64,000 nt of DNA from contig CM030938.1 in the NCBI GenBank assembly GCA_018136815.1, forward strand, positions 594,128-658,127, in the 5' to 3' direction. A model generated the notes under the pieces. The model had not been told where the DNA came from. It did no database searches and was given only the letters and a program-made list of their open reading frames with translations. Shown here one piece after another: positions 29,988 through 41,135 of this stretch (positions within the stretch are counted from its first letter, which is position 1; each line of letters begins with the position of its first letter). The DNA is from Isochrysis galbana (Eukaryota; Haptophyta; Isochrysidales; Isochrysidaceae). Position numbers and translations under genes: made by a program.

Positions 29988-32677
29988 GGTAGACTGAAGG
30001 TCCCGGATGGGACAACAGGTACAAGGTCAACAGGTTTCGGGGGCCTCTTCCTATTAGCAGGAGTAGACATCATACTACTACAAGAGCTACACGCCTACGC
30101 CGATGGCAGGCACCTTCGAGCATGCATGACCGCCAAGGCCCTGGGGTGGCAGATGGTACACGCACCTGCTAATGCCTCGGACCCGGCGAGTGGGGTAGGA
30201 ATCGCGGTGCGCGACTCCTCCCCCAGGGTGAAACTGCTACCGGAAGCGACCGAGACGCTGATAGAGGGCAGATGCCTGCGAGCTAGATGCGTAATAGATT
30301 CTAAAGAATTGGAAATAATATCCATATACATGAGCGCCATACCTAGCATAAGAAACACCCAAATAGATACACTAAAAACGATCCCACTAGGTAGAGAACG
30401 CGACACCCTTGTGGGAGGCGACTTTAACTGCGTAGAGAACGTGGAAACGGACACAAGGAAAGCGGAGGACAAGGAAAGATACGGAAACGCCCACGGCCCC
30501 AAATTAAGATCCGCAATGAACGAGTTGGGGCTAATCGACGCATACAACTTAGTCAACGGAAACACGAGAGGAGGCTTCACCAGACTCTCGGGGACCATCC
30601 ATACGAGGATAGACAGGATATACACTCCTATCACGTGCTCTAACATTAACTGGCAAGCCATCGGCCCGCACCCGGCGCTCTTTACAGGAAAGGGCGCCTC
30701 AGACCACCTCCCAGTGGTGGGCACCTTCGAAGTTGTAGGGTATAAAACAGGGCGCACGTACGACGTGCGGATAGACAGCGAACTATTCGAATCGGAAGAG
30801 GTCCGAAAGGTTGTATCGCACCTATGGAAGAGCCACACCAACCCGGAGACCCCGGGTGAAGAGGTAGACGACGCATGGGGCAACGCCAAAAGGGCGGTGG
30901 CCACATACCTTTTGTGGGCGACGCGACAGGGCAAAGAGCATCAAGCGATAGCTAGAGCGATCGACGAGCTTGCGCTGCTAGGAATTGAGCTCGACGAAGG
31001 AGAGCCAGACGCCCGGAAACTAGACAGGATCCGCGAACTCAACGCCACGATAGATACAATTCGGAAAAAGTCTAGGCCCACGAACAAAGAAAGCTTCGAC
31101 TCCCTCAAGCATGAGGAGAGAATGACGAAAGAGTTCTTCCAGAAGTTCCAATCCCGGGCATCCAATAGCGCTATACCGGAACTATACGTTACGGGCGACT
31201 GGAACGCCCCGGGCGACGACACAAGGGGCACGACCACCGACGATGAAGAGATACGCAAAGAGCTCCGCAAATACTACGTGTGGCTATACCAAGAGAGACC
31301 AAACGTGAGGGACCGCGATCTGGAGGCGGTGATGGAAACGCACCCCATGAATGCATGGGATAGAGACGCAATAGAGGGGAGGATTACCATGGAGGAACTA
31401 CTGGACGCCATAGCGCAGATGGGCAGCGGCAAAAGCGCGGGACCGGACGCGCTACCGGCGGAATTCTATAAAAGCTTCGTAGAAACAGTCAAGCACGACT
31501 TCCTAAGAGTATTGAACCACGCACTCGATCAAGGGCACCTGAACGTGTCTATGAGGGAAGGAGACATAATACTCTTGTATAAAAAAGGGGACACGCGGGA
31601 TCCCAGAAACTATAGACCTATCACGTTGCTACAAAGCGACTACAAAATCTTAGCCAAAATACTCACGAACAGGTTGAAAACGGTTATCGGAAACATTATT
31701 TCGAGAGACCAACTGGGCTTCGTCCCACATCGACTAATAGGCGAAGCTACCCACTTGCTACAACTTACACACGCGTATTTAGAAGAAACGGGGGAACCCG
31801 GTCTCCTCCTAGCGCTGGACTGGGAAAAAGCCTTTGACAGAGTTAATTGGGAATTCTATCACCTCGTACTCGAAAAGCTAAAATTCGGGAAGGACTTCCG
31901 TAGATACGCGAAGGCTCTAACCAACACCGAAGCGAAGCCCATACGATACATCAAGGCCAACGGAGGCAGAAGCTTCCCATTCAATGTAGCGAGCGGGGTT
32001 CCTCAAGGATGCCCTCTATCGCCGCTGGCCTTTCTACTAACGGCGGAAGTGCTCGCCCGGGCGATCAACGAAGACGACGAAATAGAAGGGATCACTGTTA
32101 ACGGAGCCGAACTCAAAATAAGCCAATTCGCGGACGACACGCAGCTTATGGCGGCCGACTACGGCAGCCTGGCACGCTCGCTCGAATGGGTAGAGAGATA
32201 CGCGGCGGCCTCATGTGGCAAGCCTAACGACCAGAAATTCGAAGGACTAAGAATGGGAGCCCTGAAGAAAAAGCGACCGCCAGCTAGATTTCAAAGATAC
32301 AAGTGGCTCAAAAGAAGCGAGTACGCGACCATATTAGGGGTCCCGTTAGGAGGGCCCCAGGCCATAAAAGGATTCTGGCGAAAACTAGCTGACAAAATAG
32401 AAAGAAAAACCAGCATATACGAGCCGATCACACGCAACCTATCTATACACGGTAAAACTAAGATAGCCAACTTCCTCATATACTCTATCCCAAGGTACTG
32501 GCTGCAAACGCTGGCAGCCCCGAAGTCGTTCCACGCGGCAGTCAAGAGGTCGGTAGACAGAATATTGTGGACGAACGCGCGTACCGGGCGACGACTACAA
32601 TGGATAAAACACCCCGACATCCCGCTAAAAGGCGCCTCGGAGAAGGACCCCCAACTAGGGCTGGGCCTCTTTGTGCT
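29988..32677 (+). mobile_element. LINE (non-LTR retrotransposon) ORF2, truncated at both ends
   Basis: A single frame is open from a stop at 29985 to the junction with retrotransposon copy 3, about 897 codons. The N-terminal half is an APE-type endonuclease: LLQELHAY (the QE position), GGDFNCVENV and the ASDHLPVV catalytic SDH motif. The C-terminal half is a reverse transcriptase with GPDALPAEFYK, NYRPITLL, ALDWEKAFDRVNW, GVPQGCPLSP and FADDTQLMAA, followed by a thumb-like region. The first residues of the endonuclease are absent, so the copy is 5' truncated. At 32677 the frame runs straight into the LTR, so the 3' end, any RNase H and the poly(A) tail are missing. No other stop or frameshift interrupts it, suggesting a fairly recent insertion. 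ATG 30126 is only the first in-frame Met. Confidence 0.9.
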
Positions 32678-33662
32678 TGTCAGAGCAAGGCTGATCTCAC
32701 TCTTGGAGATTGCCTGCGAGGGCGCGCCGGCAGCTAGCGCGGAACGCGGTTCTTGTGGGGAGCTCATGGAGCTTTCCTCGGGGGTGACTACGGGCATGGT
32801 GATCGACGCACGACGCACGACGCACGCACGGAGCACGGTGGGCGCGGAAGTGCGAAAGGAGGCTTGTGGGAGGTGGTGGCAGGCGACTGGGGGTGGCTCA
32901 GGCGCGTGCTTGACTTGTATTGACTCGTTGACTCGGGGTGTAGACTCGGGAACTCGGGGGGACTCGTTTGGGAACACGGTGGGACTCGACGAAGTTGCTA
33001 CAAAAATCACTCACAAGAAACCAAAAACCAAAGTCCTTGGGCTCAGAAAACTAACGTAAACACTCCGGAATCATACGATAAACAAACCCCTCCCCGCGCG
33101 GCGAAGGCTGAAGTCGCGATCGCTCGTCATGCGCGAAGATATACGGAAAGAGAGCGCATAACTACGCCACCGAAGGGTTCGAACTATCGTTAAAGTGGAA
33201 CTCGTCCGCTGAAGCCAACGCGGAGGGTCGAGGAGAGATCCAAAATCGCGCCGGGGGAAGAAGGCGATGTGCGGAGAGACCTTCTAGACAAGCAACGAGC
33301 AAGGGGCGACGAAACAAGACGCGAGACGCGAGGCGCGTGCCATTCGTTCTTCCTTTCTTTCATCGAAACCGCGACGAAACTAACATTAAACGTCGGTGCC
33401 CCCTCCGCGAGGATCGCGAAGAAGAACGGACGAGATGGAGGCAATCATCGAAGGAACCGCGAGAGGAATCGAAGCGAGGGGGGGAACAACGACGGCCGGA
33501 GGAAACGAACCGCGCGCGGGGGAGAAGAGAACCTCGCGCGGGGGGGGGATTAATATAACGGCCGGAGGCGACGGACGGCACGCCGAGGGAAAGAACCTGC
33601 CGCGGGGGGGGCGAGGGACCGAGGGCACGGCGGGGCAGCGTGGGAGGGCGCGAGGCCGATCT
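32678..33662 (-). repeat. 3' LTR of copy 3, lacking its first ~400 bp
   Basis: Matches 1907-2888 of copy 1 closely. The outer end TGTCAGAGCAAGG abuts the LINE. The inner end stops after GGCCGATCT at the deletion junction, where pol sequence (TTCCCGAGCAGCAGC) begins, so the polypurine tract and the LTR start are gone. Confidence 0.88.
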
Positions 33663-36600
33663 TTCCCGAGCAGCAGCATCGGGTTGCCTTCAATCACCAT
33701 GAACGTATGACGAAAGAGAAATCCACCGACGGAGAAGACGATTCGAGCCTTGCCTCGCGTGATAAGAGGCAGGCCGTCCGGACCGTGAAGCGGTGTCACT
33801 ACGGCTTGTGGCAGCCGCTCGACGCATGCGTCTTTGGGTAGGCTGGACAAGAGGGAAGTGGTCACGACCGACGGGCCAGCTCCGGTGTCAGCGAGTGTGC
33901 TGTTGACCGTGAGAGCGGAGTCGGCTAAGATAACTCCTTCTTTGCCGGTAGCCTCGCCGGAGCGGCAGACCACTAGGTCTCGAACATATAGGCAATGCCT
34001 TGGGTAGGCAGATGGTAGGGTATCCACGACGCTATCCGGTCGGTGCGCGGTCACGTGTGCGATGGTGTCGGACGGGGACGGGGTTGGTCGACAGCGTGGT
34101 TGCTCGGGTGAATTCGTCGTCATGGTGATCGTCGTCTCTTCGGGTAATCCGACTGCCGCTATCGTGGCAGAGGGTCTAGAGGCGTCGTCCTCGTTGGTAG
34201 CGGTGCAGGGTGATAGCTTGGGACTAGTGTATCCCAGGCCTCTCTTGTCGGTGGGGTGCCTCGGGTGGTCGGACATCTTTTCCCAGTCTTTCTCGAGACG
34301 AGCTTGGGCTTCTGTCTTGGGTCTTCGAACTAATGAGGCTAGCTCTTCGGCGCGGATGCCTTTGGCTTCCACGAACTCGATCGGCGCTCGGACGGCAGCG
34401 GCGAGGTCGGATTCCTCGTCGGCGCCTCGTCCGGCTAGAGCTTGCGCTCTTATTTCGTCAGCGGTTTCGAGCGTGACGTTGGACCATTTCTGGTCCCCGT
34501 TCACTCCGAATGATTGCCATTGTTGGCGCCGCTTCCGGAGAGTCGTCGGCGTCGTCGGACGCGGCGAGCTCGCGCGTGCCGGAGGCGGGGCGGTCCATGG
34601 AGAGAATGGGTCGTGGAGAGTAGACTCGGAGGCGTAGAGTGGCGTGTCGTTGTCGTGGTTATCGTGGGTTTCTTTTTGGTCTTCGTGGTTGTCTGACTCG
34701 GGAGTAGCTGGACGGGAAACAACGGGGTCGGAAGAAACTTCACTAGATTCCCTCCCCCTCTCATAACGATGAAGAGCCGACCACGGCTCGTATGCGGTAG
34801 CCTCAGTCGAGCTAAGGGAAGGCCGGTCCGATAGGCTGCGCCGCGCGCAAGCGAGTAGCTCCAACGCGGACAGTTTCTTCGTCGATGGCTGGTCTCCCTG
34901 TTGGCTCAAATGTCGAAGAAGAACAGGCATCCAATGGGTCGCCATCGCTCCAGCTACACCGACGTAGGTGCGGCTGCGAAGAGCGCCACGGTGCGGTGAA
35001 GGAGAGAGGTTAGCCATGGCCGACTCACGGCCATCCACGACGCAGGTTGGCTGGAGAGGCGGCAGCCCTTTGGTGAGGTACAACCCGGTGGCTTTCTGGT
35101 GTCCAGTGCCGTGCTCCCAGGGTTGGACGAATTGGGTCGGGGTCAACCCCCCGACTAAACGGCGAGCTTCCGCATGCATCCGAGGGTTCTCAACCGCTAC
35201 AAACGGAGCAGTGGCGGAGGCCATTGACTTGAAGACGCGGGCGGCCGACTCAAGAGCGGCACGACGTCCGGGTTCTTGGGAGAGCCATTGACTGCTGACG
35301 GCGGAGAGGTACGTGCAGGGCGGGTGGGCGATGACTAGGTCCCAACCTAGGTTTTGGACATGAAGCGCGTCGCCTTGGAAGTGGGGCACGTAGTCAATCT
35401 CGGAAGGATACAAATCGCACGTAGCTACATCAGCTCCGGCGAGTAGGAACATGGAGGAGACGACGCCGCTAGTCTCACCAACGACGAGAACTCGTGGGGC
35501 GTGACAGCCAGAAGTCAGCCCGTCTTGGACTTGTTGACTCGTCTTCGTGAGCTCAGCGCAAAGCTCATCGAAGTGCTTGGGTAGCGCGGCGGCAGGCGAG
35601 GCTAAGGTGCCACTGCGCGGCCGGCGGAGCTCTTGGGCTGCCTCCGTGAGGTGCCGAGGTAATACCACCGCAGAGCCGCTCGCTCGTGCACGAAGAGAGG
35701 CGAGAGCGTGGAGAGCGGGTGACGGGGTATCATCGCGGGAGCCGACATCGGAGTTGTTTCGAGAGGAATCGAAGGACTGGATTGCGGACGCATTGATCGC
35801 TGCCACGCGCATGATGGCGGTGGCAGTGGTATCGAGAGGCAGGCAGTGCTTGGAGGCTGCGACCGGTGGCCGCGGCGACGTAGGACGAATAGAAGAAGAC
35901 TCGGATATCGACGACGTGGAGACGGGCTCAGAGGACGGGATTGACGAAGAAACTCGGAGAAGTGGGGTGTCGGATTGCGGCGACGGACGCCGCGGCCGCG
36001 AGACCACCGGTGAGAGACATGAAGGACATGGCTTAGAGACTCGGTTGGGCTGGCTCAATGGGCGTAGAAGCTCGGTTTGGGAGGCGGCCGTTCCTCGACG
36101 TGCAAGGGAGTTGTGGTCACTCTCCATGGTCACGTCGGGAGAGGAATCGGGCCAGGCATCGACTTCGTTGCAATCTGTCGTCGGCGGGGTCGGCGCCGGC
36201 GAAAGAAGGGACGTGGCTGTCGTAGAAGCCGGCTGCGGGGAAGGCTGAGGCCAGGGTGGTGGCTCTGCGGCAGCGGCTGGCGTGGGTGGTGGCCGAAGAG
36301 GTTCTGCAATGCGAAGCATTCTTCGGAGGACTTGGCTCGGGCTAGCGGGTGGATGGACCGCTGAAATTACGGTGGATTCAGACTCGAATTCGGAAGACTC
36401 GGCGACTTCAGAGGGGCTAGGAGACGGCTGTGCCAGCTCCTCCATGGCTCTCGGTTGATGGGGTGGCGTGGGAACGCCGGTGGTCGACCGCAGACTCCGC
36501 GGTGACGTTGATTTGTGCTCGGACTCGTCGTTCCTAGCGTGCTGGACGCCAAAAACAGGGCTAATTTTCGAAATGGGAACGGACGGGGCCGGCCCAAAGG

Positions 36601-37798
36601 TGAAGCCCCCTGGCGTCGCAACCGTCGATGAGGACGAAGCGGACGCTTGTGATGACAATAGGGGCACGGTGGCCAGCACCGGTTGGCTCGGTGCGGCCGT
36701 AATCTCGGACTCGGTGACGGGCTTGATTACGCGGGCTCGGGATGCACTGTCTTGTGCAATTGGACTCGGACTCGGAACGGAAACGGAAGGGATCGGCTCG
36801 GCGGCGTGCAGCTTGCTGGAGTGGCAGGCCGGCTGCGGCGAGACTCGAAACGGTGGCTTGGACAAGGACACAGTGGCTGTCGTCGAGGGCTTCGGCGTCA
36901 GCTTGTGTTTGGACTCGATACGCGGTGGCTCGTGAAACGGGGCTCGGGTATGGTTGGAATTCTGGACGTGACCGGAGTTTCCAAATGACTCAGACTCGGG
37001 GCGCGGAGGACCGAAGGTGAACACTCCCGCGGAAGGAGTGGTCGTCAGAGGCTCAGTGGGTGGCTGGAGCTCCGTTAATCCTGCGGTCGACCGCGTGGTA
37101 GGACTCGGTGACGTTGTAAACTCGGACTCGGACTCGGACTCGGATGGCTCAGAACGGGGTTTGCTCAAAACAGGCTTGGACTCGGACTCGAAAGAAAGTG
37201 GGGAGGAACCGGAGAACTGCGCCTCCATCGTCGTAGCGATGGAGACTGGTGATACCGGTGATGACTGGACTGGGCTCAGACTCGTAGATGGGCTCGCGGT
37301 GGCGTAGGACGAAGAGGGTAATTCTGAACGTGACTTGGACTCGTACTCGTACTCGGGAGACGTTTTGTGGCTCGGACATGCGAAATTTGATTTGAGAGAT
37401 TGAAGGTTGGATTGGGCCTGCGGCGGCTGGATTTTCGCAGACCGTGAGGTCTTGGACTGTTGATGCTTGGGGAGTGGCGTGGGATAGCGGTTGAGCGGCT
37501 TGAGTTGATAGAGAGGCGGTGACGGTTGACTTGGTTTTGAGGACTCGTGCGTGATATCGAGAACCAGGATGGAATTATCGGCATTGGGAGAAATAGGGGT
37601 AATCGGCGAGGAGGCAGGAGAAAGAGGGGGGTGGAGGTGGAAGGGCTTGTCTGGAACTTGCGGAATCTTAGGGTACTGGTTGGAGGCCGTAGAAGTACTC
37701 GGCCGTAGCATAATACGATCTTTTGGTGGGTGGCGTTCAGGCCCACTACCCTGGACTGGTAGCGGGGTGACAGCGCGGACGTGGGCCCCGCCGGCGAC
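33663..37798 (-). CDS. truncated Pol of copy 3: leader, methyltransferase-like domain, protease start
   Basis: This is the only copy where the whole leader is in frame. Directly after the gag UAG (37799-37801) the frame is open, with a first ATG at 37711, through a ~650-residue Ser/Pro/Glu-rich region. It then covers the methyltransferase-like domain (about 34925-35505; GETSG, HPPC, VENP, RSRTY intact), the linker and the protease motif ADTGAG. It stays open across the deletion junction, so the last ~90 residues (down to 33386) are read from the LTR out of any normal context. Because gag and pol share a frame, a Gag-Pol fusion by UAG readthrough is the simplest expression mode (inferred). Function after the deletion: at most a Gag plus methyltransferase-like product. 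Confidence 0.75.
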
Positions 37799-40543
37799 CT
37801 ACTGGGCCGGACGGAGAACAACCATCGTGCGGAGGCGGCGGTGGACTTCTGGGTCGTTACCACACTCGCCACGGCCACCTTCGCAGAGAAAACGAATGTA
37901 CGGTTGGCAAACGACGGGGTTATGAGCTCCGTCGCCCGTGCCATACTTCCACAGGTCTGCTTCGGGCGTACCAGATGGAGCCCGGGGACGAAAGGCGCAG
38001 TACGCGCAGCCGTTGGCGTCGGTCCACTCCTTGACGTCGCGGTCTAAGTCGTCGAGACGCGGCGCCGTCATGGTGGCATCCGAGGGACGGCAGCGCGTGA
38101 GCGCAGCGCGAAGGGCCGGGTGACCCGCGTAACGAGAAATTTGCCAGAAACGGGCTCGTGCTCGAGACCAGCTAGCTGGATCCCATTCCGAGAGGCCCGA
38201 ATCGGCCGGAAGCCCAAGGCCGTTCGGAGGGGGATCACATTGGCGACGAGAAGACGTGCTTTTGCCGAGGGGACGGTCAAGAAGTGCGTCCGGTAGCGGA
38301 GACGATGCGGAGTAATTCGTAGGTGGAGGAGGAGCCCGACGATTGTCAGCGCCAGTCGTCTTGCGGTTCGGGTTGTTGTTTTGCGATTTTAATGCCTCGG
38401 CCACCGCCGCTTGGACGGCGGCGACCATCGAAGCCGTAGTGTCCACGGGATTAGAGGCAGCCTTAGCAACTTTGGCGGTCTTGGTGGGCTTGGAAGTAGT
38501 CGCCGGCGGCGTCACGGCGGCGACCGTGGTGACCGACGCTTGTTGTTGGCCAGCGCGGGCTTGTTCGTACGGGCTCAGGTAGCGCTGGCAGAGGTTGACG
38601 CACGAAAGGGCCGAACGAGGGAGCTCGTGGTTCTCGACGCGGAAGCGAGTCTTTGCAAGACACTCGCCAAACTTGGTCGCGTTATCCACGCCGCGAGCCG
38701 CGTCGACCTTGTCGTTCCGAATGATGGACTCGAATCGTTGATTGATATCGTGCGACATGTTTGGGTGGTCCCAGACCGTCGTGGCATCCACCTTCGCGTC
38801 ACCCATCTTGCGGACGTACGCGCGCACCAAATTCTTGGATAACTCTAAGAGATCGGAGCCGGCTTCACGGGCTACGAGCCTGTCCCACTCCATGGAGGCG
38901 GAGTCTTTGGCGAAGCCGGGCACGTTGGCCGCGAAGGTGGCGTCGCACTTGCGGAGAAGCACGTCGCAGGCTAGCGCGGGGTTGAGAGAGAGGACCGGGT
39001 CTTCGGCGAGATCGAGGAGGAAGGCGTAGATCCTTTGGTTGCCGGTGGTGCACAAGTTGGCGGCCGCTAGCAAGGATGTAAAGATTTCACGGTGGTCGCA
39101 GCCGAGCGAGAGGGCGCGCTCGAGCGGCTTGATGAAGGACAGACGAAAATCATTCCAGGAGGTGGCCGCTGTCTGGACGTTGTCCGAGGCCAGGCCCTTC
39201 GGGAACTTGATCTCGGAAAGCTCTTTGCCCATTCGGACTTGGTGATGGAGGGTGCGGTCGAGGAAGAAGCGGCTCCGAGCCCACTTGGTCACGTGCTCCT
39301 TCTCGAAAAACACGCGGTAGTGCCAAACATTGCCGGCTCGAGAGAGGCCGCCGTTGAGAATGGCGTGGATGAGCTCGAAATCGTCGGACTTCCTGTAGAG
39401 AGAGGCTACCTCGTAGGCGGCATCCTCAAACAGTTGGCCCCACGAGGCTAGGATGACCTCTCGCTCAGAAGCATCACCGGCGAGGCTTGGATCGACGGGA
39501 TGGCGCCGAGCCGCCGGATTTGGAAGCGAGCGGAGGCCCGCGACGGTGGGTGGAGGTTGGGGATCAGAAACAGGCTCGGCGGACGTGACAGGAACGGGCG
39601 TATTGAATACGGGATCGGAATTCGAATTCGGCGGAACGGAGAACGGCGCGGCGGGCAAAGGTTGAGAAGGGGACTCAACCGAGGCCGGAGGGGCACCAAT
39701 GGAGTTGTCTCCTTCTTCCACAAGCGGTGGCGAAGTTTCGACTCGAGGAGAAGTCGTAGTGCCCGCTTGGCCTTGTAGAATGCTGAGTATCGCGTTGAAG
39801 GTAGACCCCACCTCCCGCTGAAATTCTTCGTGGCGTTGGGCGGCTTGGAGGGTAGAGGACTCAAGGCGGTCGACAGCGCCGCGGAGAGCCTCAATCTGGA
39901 CTTGTTGGTCCATGATTTGGGCGGCGCCGACGGTGGCGGTCGGAGGTGGAACGAAGTTACGTTTGGGGTACGAGTACGTCGACGACGGGGGTGGAACAAA
40001 CTCTTCATTTGGTGGGGGCTCGAAAGGAGGGAGGGACCGGACGGAACCCACATCATCTTCAGCACCAACCACAGAGGGATTGAGAGAGGAAGGAACACTT
40101 GGCAAAGGATCAGCAAAAGAAAGGAGAGGAAAGGCCGCCGGTGGAGCAACGGACGAGGCGAGAGGACCCATTCCAGCTCCAGTTGACGGGGTGTGAGTGG
40201 AGGCCCGAGGAGGCGGCGGAACTTCGACCGTCGGCGCGGAGAGGCGAGAGGAGGGGAGAACTGGCTCGGAAAGACTCTCTTTTGAAGAAGGGAGGGGTCC
40301 CACAAGGCTCTCTTCCCCGGGAGACTTCGACCCGTACGATTCGAGAACCGAAGAAGAAGAGACGGGCTCATGACGCGGGGACAATGAAGATTTCTCGAGG
40401 GGAGAACTCGACATGGCGACCGGAGCCGAAGGCGCGAGCGAAGATTTTGTGCTTGTCAGAGCAAGGCTGATCTCACTCTTGGAGATTGCCTGCGAGGGCG
40501 CGCCGGCAGCTAGCGCGGAACGCGGTTCTTGTGGGGAGCTCAT
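37799..40543 (-). CDS. intact Gag of chromovirus copy 3 (914 aa from the LTR ATG)
   Basis: The frame is open from an ATG inside the LTR (40543, MSSPQEPRSALAAG). An alternative ATG lies just inside the element (40414, MSSSPLEKSS), and I cannot tell which is used. The N-terminal third is disordered (Ser/Pro). Next comes a short coiled coil (QIEALRGAVDRLESS), then a helical capsid-like region (WARSRFFLDRTLHHQV ... LSLGCDHREIFTSLL ... LLDLAEDPVLSL). The C-terminal tail has Cys/His residues (CAYC, HNPVVC, CEGG, ECG) that could bind zinc but do not form the usual C-x2-C-x4-H-x4-C knuckle. It ends PAQ-UAG, with pol following in the same frame. Role: the structural particle protein. Confidence 0.8.
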   Translation of the reverse strand: MSSPQEPRSALAAGAPSQAISKSEISLALTSTKSSLAPSAPVAMSSSPLEKSSLSPRHEPVSSSSVLESYGSKSPGEESLVGPLPSSKESLSEPVLPSSRLSAPTVEVPPPPRASTHTPSTGAGMGPLASSVAPPAAFPLLSFADPLPSVPSSLNPSVVGAEDDVGSVRSLPPFEPPPNEEFVPPPSSTYSYPKRNFVPPPTATVGAAQIMDQQVQIEALRGAVDRLESSTLQAAQRHEEFQREVGSTFNAILSILQGQAGTTTSPRVETSPPLVEEGDNSIGAPPASVESPSQPLPAAPFSVPPNSNSDPVFNTPVPVTSAEPVSDPQPPPTVAGLRSLPNPAARRHPVDPSLAGDASEREVILASWGQLFEDAAYEVASLYRKSDDFELIHAILNGGLSRAGNVWHYRVFFEKEHVTKWARSRFFLDRTLHHQVRMGKELSEIKFPKGLASDNVQTAATSWNDFRLSFIKPLERALSLGCDHREIFTSLLAAANLCTTGNQRIYAFLLDLAEDPVLSLNPALACDVLLRKCDATFAANVPGFAKDSASMEWDRLVAREAGSDLLELSKNLVRAYVRKMGDAKVDATTVWDHPNMSHDINQRFESIIRNDKVDAARGVDNATKFGECLAKTRFRVENHELPRSALSCVNLCQRYLSPYEQARAGQQQASVTTVAAVTPPATTSKPTKTAKVAKAASNPVDTTASMVAAVQAAVAEALKSQNNNPNRKTTGADNRRAPPPPTNYSASSPLPDALLDRPLGKSTSSRRQCDPPPNGLGLPADSGLSEWDPASWSRARARFWQISRYAGHPALRAALTRCRPSDATMTAPRLDDLDRDVKEWTDANGCAYCAFRPRAPSGTPEADLWKYGTGDGAHNPVVCQPYIRFLCEGGRGECGNDPEVHRRLRTMVVLRPAQ

Positions 40544-40656
40544 GGAGCTTTCCTCGGGGGTGACTGGACTCTGGACGCAGAGGCGGTCGGGAACCGCGGG
40601 GGCACCCCTGGGACCGGGGAAAATATTACCGTATATTGCGAAAACACTGACGTAAA
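40454..40656 (-). repeat. chimeric 5' LTR end of copy 3
   Basis: 40454-40565 matches the last 112 bp of the LTR (the Gag-coding part). Beyond 40565 the sequence departs from all other LTR copies. About 90 bp later, TGTTTACGTCAG (minus strand, ending at 40656) differs by one base from a motif inside the other LTRs. Either the rest of the 5' LTR was replaced by recombination or the copy is 5' truncated here. The flank is unrelated to the LINE on the other side. Confidence 0.6.
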
Positions 40657-40985
40657 CAATCGAGGTCTTGGGGTCTCTCCGCTCCCCCGGGGCCCCCTCC
40701 CCCGGGTCCCCTCCTCCCCCTCTCATCGACCTACCAGAGAGAGACGGCTCCTACTGCCTGCCTCCCTCCTCCCTCCTCGCTCACCCTCCAGCTCTCTCCT
40801 CGCCCTCGTCTTCCTCACGATGGTGTCGACTCGGCGCGCATCGGTACGGTCCTCCGTCCTCTCGTCTCGTGCTCCTGCTCGCTGGTTTCGTTCGACTCGC
40901 TCGACACAGCCACCTGTCGACTGGACGCCGAGCGCAAGCGCTGCTCGCACGACTCGTTCCTCTTCCTGCTCCAAGGGCGCGGCGG

Positions 40986-41135
40986 AAGCTCTTCAACGAC
41001 CTCTCCACGCACCGATTGGTGCCGTCGCACACGCTGGTGTCGGCGGAGCGGGCACGTGCGCTGGCAACTCGCTTTGGGATTCAGCGCGACGACCAGTGGC
41101 CGCAGATCTCAGCGCGTGACCTCTCTCTCTTATAA
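40986..41135 (+). pseudogene. RPB5/RpoH-like RNA polymerase subunit fragment
   Basis: The plus-strand frame gives KLFNDLSTHRLVPSHTLVSA followed by ERARALATRFGIQRDDQWPQ and ISARDLSLL, with a stop at 41133-41135. This resembles the conserved C-terminal domain of the RNA polymerase subunit RPB5 (archaeal RpoH): an H-x-LVP-x-H core, then a helix, then a QLPRI-like strand before an (A/S)RD-like motif. The family normally continues with a DPVARYYG-like segment, which is absent because the frame stops as AT-rich DNA and the first hairpin element begin. Upstream in the same frame (from 40668) the sequence is low-complexity and not RPB5-like. It may be a last exon or a fragment. Recognition is by pattern only. 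Confidence 0.45.

Larger units (their letters stand above)
32678..40565 (-). mobile_element. chromovirus copy 3, internally deleted; keeps gag and the methyltransferase-like domain
   Basis: Read on the minus strand: the last ~112 bp of a 5' LTR (40454-40565), an intact gag, UAG, a pol leader and the methyltransferase-like domain in one frame, and the start of protease. An abrupt junction near 33662 follows, leading into the middle of the 3' LTR. About 4.7 kb present in copy 1 (from about 2889 to 7618) is missing, including the rest of protease, RT, RNase H, integrase and chromodomain. The 3' end of the LTR is identical in position to copies 1 and 2. The left flank is LINE sequence, while the right flank is not, so no target duplication is evident. 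It could only move with enzymes supplied by another copy. Confidence 0.88.

Noticed and set aside
30095..33010. Several minus-strand frames of 100-280 codons
   Set aside because: They are antisense shadows of the LINE ORF and the LTR.
39448..40371. 307-codon minus frame in copy 3
   Set aside because: Alternative-frame shadow of gag with Arg/Pro-rich low-complexity content.
40454..40656. A complete, independent 5' LTR of 203 bp
   Set aside because: Only the last 112 bp match the real LTR, and the terminal dodecamer match may be chance, so it is described as a chimeric or truncated end instead.
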